The translations under genes were made by a program, and so were the position numbers. The notes beneath the pieces were generated by a model. That model worked only from the letters and a program-made list of their open reading frames with translations. It was not told the origin of the DNA and did no database searches. This document shows positions 1 through 6,009 of a stretch of DNA of 14,154 nt, in pieces. Origin of the DNA: Balneolia bacterium. GTDB taxonomy: Bacteria > Bacteroidota > Rhodothermia > Balneolales > Cyclonatronaceae. The stretch is from assembly GCA_003566395.1 (NCBI GenBank), contig PXDL01000467.1:1-14154 (forward strand), in the 5' to 3' direction. Each line of letters begins with the position of its first letter. Within the stretch, counting starts at the first letter, position 1.

Positions 1-2
1 AC

Positions 3-1295
3 GATCATATCGGCGGGGGATTTCACCGCTACAGCACCGACAGCCGCTGGTTTGCTCCCCATTTTGAAAAAATGCTTTACGATAACGCGCTGTTGCTGAA
101 TGCGCTGTGTGATGCCTGGCTGCTTACCAAAGATGAAGAGTTCAGAAGCTGCGCCGATGAAACGCACGCTTTTTTAAACCGGGAGATGAAGCATGTCTCG
201 GGCGGCTATTTTTCAGCCCTGGACGCTGATACGGAGGGTAAAGAAGGACGTTTTTATGTCTGGAGCCGGGATGATGTTGGCATCGCCCTGTCAGAATTTC
301 CTGAAGAAGATACCAAGCGTTTTTGCGACACCTACAATCTCGACGAAACGGGAAACTGGGAGGGCAGTAATATTTTCCATCTTGCGCCTCCTTCAGAAAC
401 CGAGTTTCCGGTGAAAAAAGAGGATATCGAACAGTTTTCACGCATGAGGAAGGTGCTGCTCAAAAAACGCGACGAGCGAACACGACCCGGCCTGGATGAC
501 AAAATAATTACGTCGTGGAACGCGATGCTGCTCAAATCACTGTGCAGGATGAGCCGTGCGTTCGGTAGCACAAAGCTACACGAAAACGCCCTTGAACTGG
601 CCGGTTTCCTCCACGATTCCATGCAAACCGACGACGGACGCCTGATGCGTATTTTCAAAGACGGAGCGGTTACCCAGCCCGGTTTTCTGGATGATATTGC
701 GCTGCTGGCCGAAGCATTTACCCACGTGTTTGAAATCAACGGGGAGGCAAAATGGCTGAACCGGTCGCACGAACTGTGTGTTGAACTTACGCACTCTTTT
801 TATGATTCCGATAACCACGGTTTTTTCTACAGCAGTACCGAGCACGAGCGGCTTCTTGGAAGAAACCGCGATATTTTCGACAATGCGGTTCCTGCCGGTA
901 ATTCGGCCGCCGTTTCGGCCCTGTGGAGATGCGGCCTGCTCACCGGAAATGCCGATTTCATGAAAATTGCCAGGGAAGCCACGGAAAAACTAATATCAAC
1001 GGCTTCCAAACATGCTTCGTCCTTCGGCTATGCTCTTGATCACGCCTGCCGCATGTTTTATCACGAGCAGGAGATCGTTATAAGCGGTCCTGAGCCGGAG
1101 TCTTTTCTGAGCCTTTACCGGGCAGACCAGGATTTCACCCGCTTCGTCATTCCGTCCGATAACGCAGCTTCCATACCCTATCCTCCGTTCCGGGATAAAA
1201 AGCCGGTCGGCGGCAAAACGGCCTGCTACATCTGCTCCGGATTCACTTGTCAGAAACCTTTAACCGATCCTGACAAAGTGCCCGGAAAAAAATAA
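3..1295 (+). CDS. YyaL/DUF255 thioredoxin-domain protein, C-terminal part (5' end outside window)
   Basis: The reading frame is already open at base 3, well before the first ATG at 72, and starts with DHIGGGFHRYSTD followed by PHFEKMLYDNA. These are signature motifs of the YyaL family (bacterial relatives of human SPATA20). About 430 residues are present. Family members usually run to roughly 670-700, so the N-terminal thioredoxin-like domain lies upstream of the window and is missing only because of the edge. What remains is the alpha/alpha-barrel part, with GGYFSALDADTEGKEGRFYVW and a later GNWEGSNI motif. The molecular function of the family is not established; a glycosidase-like or epimerase-like barrel has been noted by fold. 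The stop is TAA at 1293-1295. The gene is intact inside the window. The next thing downstream is the left end of a terminal-inverted-repeat element about 50 bases away. Confidence 0.9.
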   Translation, partial: DHIGGGFHRYSTDSRWFAPHFEKMLYDNALLLNALCDAWLLTKDEEFRSCADETHAFLNREMKHVSGGYFSALDADTEGKEGRFYVWSRDDVGIALSEFPEEDTKRFCDTYNLDETGNWEGSNIFHLAPPSETEFPVKKEDIEQFSRMRKVLLKKRDERTRPGLDDKIITSWNAMLLKSLCRMSRAFGSTKLHENALELAGFLHDSMQTDDGRLMRIFKDGAVTQPGFLDDIALLAEAFTHVFEINGEAKWLNRSHELCVELTHSFYDSDNHGFFYSSTEHERLLGRNRDIFDNAVPAGNSAAVSALWRCGLLTGNADFMKIAREATEKLISTASKHASSFGYALDHACRMFYHEQEIVISGPEPESFLSLYRADQDFTRFVIPSDNAASIPYPPFRDKKPVGGKTACYICSGFTCQKPLTDPDKVPGKK

Positions 1296-1343
1296 CGCTT
1301 CTTTTAAAAGTTGTCTTCACATTAAATCGTAGTTTACTTTTAC

Positions 1344-1362
1344 TATAAACCTGAGTTCGATT
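1344..1362. repeat. Left terminal inverted repeat and TATAA flank of copy 1
   Basis: TATAA (1344-1348) is followed by ACCTGAGTTCGATT (1349-1362). The latter is the exact reverse complement of 1858-1871. The same 14 bases start copy 2 at 2386, which confirms the element boundary independently. Confidence 0.75.
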
Positions 1363-1633
1363 AATAATGCCAATTTAGAGAGTATAATAACGTCCTTTAC
1401 CAAGGGTGAGTGAATCGAGAAATGTGATCAAACTAACATCCATTGAATAGACCAAGATCGTGCAAAGAGCTGAAGTTGTGCAAGGATATTGGCTGATAAA
1501 GTTGATCACACTATCGGGGGAAAGTGTTTTCAAATGCCACCCAACAATCCGGCCTTGTGAAAAAATGGCGCAGGTCGCTCCGCTCCCAATTTTGAATGGT
1601 GGGTTTTGAATTTTGAATGATTCTCATATAAAA

Positions 1634-1759
1634 ATGAGTGAAGTAACAAGCTTCGGATATATTGTTTATTCCTTCAGTCTGTTCACTGTTACTGTTCTCT
1701 GTAATAACAGTAACCGGTTACCTTTTGTCCGCACAAAAGGTAAGAGATGCCTATTTTGA
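1634..1759 (+). other. Short open frame in the repeat core, copy 1 (41 codons)
   Basis: An ATG at 1634 opens a 41-residue frame starting MSEVTSFGYIVYSFSLF and ending at TGA 1757-1759. The same frame in copy 2 (from 2678) stays open for 73 codons and differs in only one residue over the first 38. A partial third copy (from 10252) keeps the frame but has ATT in place of the ATG. No Shine-Dalgarno is visible. Because the whole core is nearly identical at DNA level, the conserved frame is not evidence of translation, and I do not call a gene. Confidence 0.2.
1718..1743. repeat. 11-bp stem-loop in the repeat core, copy 1
   Basis: TTACCTTTTGT (1718-1728), a four-base CCGC loop, and the exact complement ACAAAAGGTAA (1733-1743). 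It overlaps the 12-bp palindrome GTAACCGGTTAC (1710-1721). Just upstream, GTTACTGTT (1688-1696) pairs perfectly with AACAGTAAC (1706-1714). These are three overlapping inverted repeats in 56 bases. The stem is kept base for base in copy 2 (2762-2787). It is followed by no T tract, so it does not look like a terminator. Confidence 0.8.
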
Positions 1760-1857
1760 GATCTGAGTCATTTATTTGTATCCTACTCAAAGGTTGGCGC
1801 CATTTGACCACATGTTTTAAAAAGCCTTGTCACATAGGGATATTTACGCTGATTAAG

Positions 1858-1876
1858 AATCGAACTCAGGTTATAA
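1858..1876. repeat. Right terminal inverted repeat and TATAA flank of copy 1
   Basis: AATCGAACTCAGGT (1858-1871) mirrors the left end, and TATAA follows directly (1872-1876). The ATG of the SRPBCC gene is 15 bases beyond the flank, so any upstream promoter of that gene would have to lie inside the element. Confidence 0.75.
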
Positions 1877-1891
1877 GGATTACATACGGGA

Positions 1892-2356
1892 ATGGACACG
1901 CCTGATAAAATAATTACGGTTTCAGCGCTTTTGGAAACCTCTGCCGATTCCTGCTTTTCATACTTCACCGACAATTCGTTTTTATCAAAGTGGCTCACAC
2001 TAAAGGCCGACGTGGAGTTGAAGGTGGGCGGGAAATATGAATTATTCTGGACACCCGAAGACAAAGACAAAACCAACAACAGCACATTTGGGTGCAGGAT
2101 TTTAGCTTTTGAGCGTCCGTATTACCTGAACTTCGAATGGAAAGGAAATGCCGGGCAAAAACAGTTTATGAACAACGTAAGGCCCCTCACAAACGTAACG
2201 GTACTATTTTCACCCCTGAATTCCGATAAAACAATAGTGACATTAATCCATACGGGTTGGAGACAAAATCAGCAGTGGGAAGAAGCAAGACAGTATTTCA
2301 CAAAAGCGTGGACCGGTGCTTTTCATAAGCTTGAACACATAGTAAATCGGACATAG
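1892..2356 (+). CDS. SRPBCC / AHSA1-type START-like domain protein
   Basis: A complete 154-residue single-domain protein of the SRPBCC superfamily, closest by eye to the AHSA1 (Hsp90 ATPase activator homology) group. The N-terminal strand and helix carry the typical pattern of a residue run ending in FLSKWL (about residues 30-35). This is followed by a VGGKYELFW strand, a GCRILAFERPYYLNFEW stretch, a TNVTVLF/TIVTLIHTGW pair of strands, and a long C-terminal helix (from about 128 to the end). Such proteins form a helix-grip fold with a cavity for small hydrophobic ligands; the ligand cannot be read from the sequence. There is no signal peptide, so it is probably cytoplasmic. The gene is visibly more AT-rich than its neighbours and fills almost exactly the space between two direct copies of a repeat element (right end 1871, next left end 2386). 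This suggests it was acquired, or is mobile, together with them. Confidence 0.8.
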   Translation: MDTPDKIITVSALLETSADSCFSYFTDNSFLSKWLTLKADVELKVGGKYELFWTPEDKDKTNNSTFGCRILAFERPYYLNFEWKGNAGQKQFMNNVRPLTNVTVLFSPLNSDKTIVTLIHTGWRQNQQWEEARQYFTKAWTGAFHKLEHIVNRT

Positions 2357-2385
2357 TGCACGATTTAGTATTTCGGATACAAACA

Positions 2386-2895
2386 ACCTGAGTTCGATTA
2401 ATAATGTCCTTTAGGGAGTATAAAAGCGGCTTTTACTGAGGATGTGAGTGCATCAAAAAATGTGATCAAACTAAGATTCGTTTTGTAGTCCACGATGGCA
2501 TGAAGTTCCGAAGTCGCACGAAGGGTGTTGGTTGATAATATTAACCGCAGTACCTGGGGGGAGAAAGTGTTTTCAAATGGCACCAATCAATCCGGCCTTG
2601 TGAAAAAATGGCGCAGGTCGCTCCGCTCCCAATTTTGAATGGTGGGTTTTGAATTTTGAATGATTCTCATATAAAAAATGAGTGAAGTAACAAGCTTCGG
2701 ATATATTGTTTATTCCTTCAGTCTGTTCACTGTTACTGTTCTCTGTAATAATTGTAACCGGTTACCTTTTGTCCGCACAAAAGGTAAAAGATCTCTGATT
2801 CGAGCGCTAAATCCTTTATTTGTATCCTACCCAATTGTTAGTGCCATTTGGCCACTTGTTTTTAAAAAGCCGTGTCATATACGGATTTTTTCAGG
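2386..2895. mobile_element. MITE-like element, copy 2 (right end decayed)
   Basis: Second copy in the same orientation as the element at 1349-1871. It begins with the same ACCTGAGTTCGATT at 2386-2399 and can be followed by eye to about 2895. At the right end the inverted repeat is reduced to TCAGG (2891-2895), about 20 bases of the copy 1 end are absent, and no target duplication is recognisable. The outer parts match copy 1 at roughly 65-75%. The inner part, 2564-2787, differs from copy 1 (1521-1743) by only about five substitutions and one extra A. The copy probably can no longer move on its own. It starts 30 bases after the SRPBCC stop codon. A 73-codon frame from 2678 lies inside it; see the entry for copy 1 for why I do not call it a gene. 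Confidence 0.65.
2762..2787. repeat. 11-bp stem-loop in the repeat core, copy 2
   Basis: Identical to the stem-loop at 1718-1743, including the CCGC loop, and again overlapping GTAACCGGTTAC (2754-2765). The inverted repeat just upstream is weaker here, because AACAGTAAC has become AATTGTAAC. Confidence 0.8.
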
Positions 2896-2993
2896 GTAAA
2901 GTAGGAAACTGTATTTGCGCTGAATGAACTATTTATTTTTTTTCGACACTCCGAATGTCTGTTTGCCAATTTCGTCCGTTGTGAAATCACATC

Positions 2994-3010
2994 TTTATCT
3001 GCCAGATAAA
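2994..3010. promoter_or_regulatory. 17-bp palindrome in the lipoprotein promoter region (operator-like)
   Basis: TTTATCTGCCAGATAAA is a perfect palindrome with 8-bp arms around one central C. It sits at the expected -33 position and the adjacent spacer of the candidate lipoprotein promoter, where a bound dimeric repressor would block transcription. No regulator gene lies nearby, so the role is inference. Confidence 0.4.
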
Positions 3011-3024
3011 TTTCCGTAATTTAG
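2994..3024 (+). promoter_or_regulatory. Candidate Bacteroidota-type promoter for the lipoprotein gene
   Basis: TTTA (2994-2997), 19 bases, then TAATTTAG (3017-3024). This matches the TTTG-N19-TAnnTTTG pattern of the Bacteroidota housekeeping sigma factor, with one mismatch in each box. It lies 85 bases upstream of the ATG, similar to the distance seen for sppA and rho here. Confidence 0.35.
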
Positions 3025-3109
3025 GAAACTATAACATAGCCGGTTATTCCGGCGTTATCAGGTCATTTCGGTCAATCGAAATACTGTATCTATCGATTTT
3101 TTTTACTCC

Positions 3110-3640
3110 ATGCTATCAATACTGAACAACCGATTCTTCATTGCCACTGCATTACTCATTGTATCCCTTTCCTTTCTCACCGCCTGCGAAGAAGAAAGGC
3201 GAAGAGGCCCTGATTACAGTGCCGTTCCCGATCCGGTCGATATTTCGGGCATCATACCCGATACCCTCAGTAACGGTACCCTGATCTATGTAACAAGAGA
3301 AGGTCACCCCGGACTTGGCGGGTTAAATGTGCGCGATCGTGCGTTAATGCGCTATTCTGTCTGGCGTGAAGCCGGACGCGGGAATGTGCGCGACAGTTCT
3401 TACCAGGGGCGTTTTCTGGATCCTGTTTTTATAGATATTCTTACGCTGACGATCGGGGATAATGTCTCCATTTTTACCGGTCCCTATTTTCGGTTTAACG
3501 TTTCAGGAATGCTGCCCGGCGACCCTGAAGAAGGAGAAGAAGCGCCCGGAGAATTTCGCGTCGCGCTTGTACCGCCTTCCGTTACCGGACTGACCGACAC
3601 CCTCCGATACGACCTCGAGCTGTTCGAAATTATCGATTAA
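3110..3640 (+). CDS. Small lipoprotein, possibly a degenerate FKBP-like domain
   Basis: A 176-residue protein with a lipoprotein signal peptide: basic N-terminus, hydrophobic stretch at about residues 9-24, and lipobox LTAC with the lipidated cysteine at 26. It is followed by a charged EEERRR run. It should be anchored to the outer or inner membrane facing the periplasm. The mature part is not clearly recognisable. Two features recall FKBP-type prolyl isomerases: GNVRDSSYQG (about 91-100), which resembles the G-x-V-F-D-S-S-Y loop, and the C-terminal LTDTLRYDLELFEI, which resembles the last strand of that fold. The usual aromatic active-site residues are not evident, so even if the fold is right the enzyme may be inactive. 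An acidic insertion (138-147) lies between them. The gene converges on alr with only 13 bases between the stop codons and no obvious terminator. The lipoprotein call is firm; the FKBP idea is weak. Confidence 0.75.
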   Translation: MLSILNNRFFIATALLIVSLSFLTACEEERRRGPDYSAVPDPVDISGIIPDTLSNGTLIYVTREGHPGLGGLNVRDRALMRYSVWREAGRGNVRDSSYQGRFLDPVFIDILTLTIGDNVSIFTGPYFRFNVSGMLPGDPEEGEEAPGEFRVALVPPSVTGLTDTLRYDLELFEIID

Positions 3641-3653
3641 GGCATCGGGAAAA

Positions 3654-4763
3654 TCAGTCCTTGGGCGCGGCAGGCATACGTTCTATTTTGGGGTGAATAC
3701 CGCATAAGATCTCATAGGTGATGGTATCGAGAATCCTCGCCCATTCGTCTGCCTGCATGGCATCTTCACCTAAAATGGATACTATTTCACCTGTCTCCAC
3801 GGCTACATCGCTGAAAAGCATGGTGTAATCCATTGTTATACTTCCGACCTGAGGAAGCCGCATTCCCCTTACATTCATCTTGATTCGGTTGCTCAATCCC
3901 CTCCGGATTCCGTCTGAATATCCCACCGGAATCACGATCAGCCATCCGTCGTGAGGGGCCGTCCAGTTAGCTTCGTAGCTCACTGTTTCCCCCTTTTTTA
4001 TTGGTTTGCAGGCCGCAACACGTGTTTTCCAGCTTAACACAGGCTTAAGCTCCTCCATTTCTTCTACCGGGTCCGGGGCAAATCCATACAGAGAAATCCC
4101 GAATCGCACCAGGTCGAACGCAGCCCCCGGATAATGTAACACAGCTCCCGAATTAGCCGCATGAATAATTTTGTTGTCTTTCCATTCCCCCATTTCATCA
4201 AGCAGCTTTTGGAAACGACGGAGCTGCTCCTGCGCTTTTCCCGATCCCGCTTTATCAGCGGTTGCAAAGTGGGTCATTATGCCCGAAGGTCGCAATTCCT
4301 TTTCCCGGATTGTACCGAGTATCTGCGGCCATTGCTCCGGATCAAAACCAAGCCTGCCCATACCGGTATCGAACTCTAAATGAAATGACACCGAGGCTGA
4401 AAGCATCTTCAGCTCTTCATATGAGCCTGCAACGGCTACCAGATTATAGGTTTTGTAATCGTTCACCGTAGTGCGGTCAACCGGTGCAAAAACCAGAATC
4501 GGTGTAATAACGCCGGAATTTCTCAGGGTGATGCCCTCCTCTACCGTAGCTACACCAAGCGCATACACATGGCCGTTGAGGGCATGAGCCACCAGAGCCG
4601 CGCCGTGTCCGTATGCGTTCGACTTCACAACTGCCATTGATTTTACTCCGGGCCCTGATTTACCAATCAGCGCCCGGGCGTTTTCCCTGAGTCGGTTGAT
4701 GTTGACCTCAACAAATGAAGTGGTAGAGCTTTTGGCCGTAATCTGTGTGAATCTCTTTTTCAT
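3654..4763 (-). CDS. alr: Alanine racemase
   Basis: A 369-residue PLP enzyme that converts L-alanine to D-alanine for peptidoglycan synthesis in the cytoplasm. The PLP lysine lies in AVVKSNAYGHG (Lys47) near the N-terminus of the TIM-barrel domain. Then come GVATVEEG, LEFDTGMGRLGF, HAANSGAVL and VRFGISLYG, all family signatures. The second catalytic base, a tyrosine, is in VSYEANW (Tyr263), and PVGYSDG and GSITMDYTM follow in the C-terminal beta domain. The last replaces the more common V-x-M-D-Q version. The length is normal and the ORF is stand-alone, not fused to murF as in some Bacteroidota. The ATG at 4763 leaves a short extension before the first barrel strand. It lies 108 bases after the upstream metalloprotease gene, with a promoter-like TACATTTG between them, so it is probably transcribed separately. 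Confidence 0.96.
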   Translation of the reverse strand: MKKRFTQITAKSSTTSFVEVNINRLRENARALIGKSGPGVKSMAVVKSNAYGHGAALVAHALNGHVYALGVATVEEGITLRNSGVITPILVFAPVDRTTVNDYKTYNLVAVAGSYEELKMLSASVSFHLEFDTGMGRLGFDPEQWPQILGTIREKELRPSGIMTHFATADKAGSGKAQEQLRRFQKLLDEMGEWKDNKIIHAANSGAVLHYPGAAFDLVRFGISLYGFAPDPVEEMEELKPVLSWKTRVAACKPIKKGETVSYEANWTAPHDGWLIVIPVGYSDGIRRGLSNRIKMNVRGMRLPQVGSITMDYTMLFSDVAVETGEIVSILGEDAMQADEWARILDTITYEILCGIHPKIERMPAAPKD

Positions 4764-4832
4764 ACATCACTTGAGTTGAACACTACTTTTTTTGACGGTG
4801 ATGCCGGAAACCGAACAGCCGTCACGCGCCCT

Positions 4833-4840
4833 CAAATGTA
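4833..4840 (-). promoter_or_regulatory. Candidate -7 box TACATTTG for alr
   Basis: Read on the minus strand, TACATTTG fits TAnnTTTG exactly and lies 70 bases before the alr start. A T-rich stretch (TTTT) is found 18 bases upstream in place of a clear TTTG. The same eight bases occur at the matching place before rho. Confidence 0.5.
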
Positions 4841-4871
4841 ACAGAATATCAAATAGAAAAAACGACCTGAT

Positions 4872-5972
4872 TTAAGGTCCCGACCAAATTCCGGGCACAC
4901 CGCCGTTTTGCTGCATCCAGAACCGGAGTTCACGGGCATCACACATTCCGATGAACACTTCATCTTTATAGACCGGCAGCCACTCGGCATTGAAGGAGAC
5001 CGACGACTGCCACGTTTGCGGATTATTCAGATCGATCAAATCCCCCTCCCCGGCCGGACGCACTGAAAAAGGATCGATATCAAATGACTCCGAGACGATA
5101 TGACGCCCTTCTATCACCTGAATCTGATCGGTACTTTCCAATATGGGGAAAATGCATCTGCGAATCACACGCGACCGCTTTTCGGCAATATCCTTCACCA
5201 TGCTGCTGGTGTCATGCTGATGAGTAACGGGGTGAATGAGGTCGTCGGCCCGGGGAGCGTAATTCAGCTCGTAGCGGCCAGTGTGGAAGGTGTAAAACAT
5301 ATACATAGCCAGAATTCCGCCCACCAGCGCATAGCCGGATTCAATAAAGAAATAGTCGGCAAATGCAAGGATTAGCAGTACGGCAATAAAAAAACTGCCG
5401 ATCGCTTTAGTACGCCTCGAAGCGCTGATATAATTTCCTTCTATCGACCATAAAAGCGAACGCAGCAGGCGTCCGCCGTCAAGCGGAAAAATCGGGAGCA
5501 GATTGAAAAGGCCGATAAGTAGATTAATAAGGGCCAGAAAACGGAAAAAATAGTACGGCAGGTACACCGGGTTCAGGATTACATCATAGATAAACCAGGA
5601 AATTACAGCAAGAGCAAGCGAGGCAACCGGGCCGCCTGCCGCAATCAAAAACTCCTGACTCGCACGATGCGGACGATGCTGCAATTCGGCCATCCCCCCG
5701 AAAAGATACAGATGAATGCGCTCTATGGGGATGTTCAGGTACCGTGCCATCACGCTGTGTCCCAGCTCATGTACAACGATGGAAACCGTGATAAAAACGG
5801 CCGTAAATCCACCCAGAAGCCAGTATTCATACCGGTTTTCCAGAAACATGACTCCCGGATAATAGCGCTCGCTCAGCGCCCAGGCCATAATCAGCAGCAC
5901 AATGGGCAGCAGCGGGTCCATAGACAGCCGCCATTTATCAATTACCACGTTCCGGTTTCTGAAGCCAATCAT
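4872..5972 (-). CDS. M50 site-2-type membrane metalloprotease
   Basis: A 366-residue multi-pass membrane protein. The zinc-binding motif is HELGH (residues 68-72) inside a hydrophobic segment. The third zinc ligand is expected in LLPIFPLDGGRLL, where Asp165 corresponds to the conserved N/D-P-x-D-G motif of the family. Hydrophobic segments are seen at about 20-35, 50-75, 108-130, 140-165 and 190-225. The arrangement resembles SpoIVFB-type proteases, which cut substrates within the membrane. In place of a clear pair of CBS domains, the soluble C-terminal part (about 245-366) only weakly recalls one, so I leave it unnamed. The substrate is unknown. The start at 5972 adds 17 residues before an alternative Met18, which sits right before the first membrane helix; either start is possible. 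It follows the oxidoreductase gene by 37 bases on the same strand, probably in one transcript. Confidence 0.85.
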   Translation of the reverse strand: MIGFRNRNVVIDKWRLSMDPLLPIVLLIMAWALSERYYPGVMFLENRYEYWLLGGFTAVFITVSIVVHELGHSVMARYLNIPIERIHLYLFGGMAELQHRPHRASQEFLIAAGGPVASLALAVISWFIYDVILNPVYLPYYFFRFLALINLLIGLFNLLPIFPLDGGRLLRSLLWSIEGNYISASRRTKAIGSFFIAVLLILAFADYFFIESGYALVGGILAMYMFYTFHTGRYELNYAPRADDLIHPVTHQHDTSSMVKDIAEKRSRVIRRCIFPILESTDQIQVIEGRHIVSESFDIDPFSVRPAGEGDLIDLNNPQTWQSSVSFNAEWLPVYKDEVFIGMCDARELRFWMQQNGGVPGIWSGP

Positions 5973-6009
5973 ATCAAGCAGTTGTCTTCGGGCTGTGTCA
6001 TTATCCTGA

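Larger units (their letters stand above)
1349..1871. mobile_element. MITE-like terminal-inverted-repeat element, copy 1
   Basis: This 523-bp non-coding stretch is bounded by 14-bp perfect terminal inverted repeats: ACCTGAGTTCGATT at 1349-1362 and its reverse complement at 1858-1871. With a gap of two mismatches the match runs a few bases further inward. TATAA occurs directly outside both ends (1344-1348 and 1872-1876), as expected for a 5-bp target-site duplication. If the inverted repeat is extended by one base, the duplication would be ATA instead, so its length is uncertain. No transposase is encoded, which fits a MITE mobilised in trans. A second, degraded copy in the same orientation lies at 2386-2895. 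The inner part (about 1521-1743) is nearly identical between copies, while the outer parts match only about two thirds. The right end lies 20 bases before the ATG of the SRPBCC gene. The responsible transposase family is unknown. Confidence 0.7.

Noticed and set aside
2398..2586. 62-codon minus-strand frame within element copy 2
   Set aside because: The matching stretch of copy 1 has an early in-frame stop and no ATG, and the region is the less conserved outer part of the repeat.
1349..2895. Integron-like cassette array with the repeats as attC sites
   Set aside because: The repeats are over 500 bp, end in a transposon-like inverted repeat with a candidate target duplication, and lack the paired GTTRRRY/RYYYAAC core sites. 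No integrase is seen.
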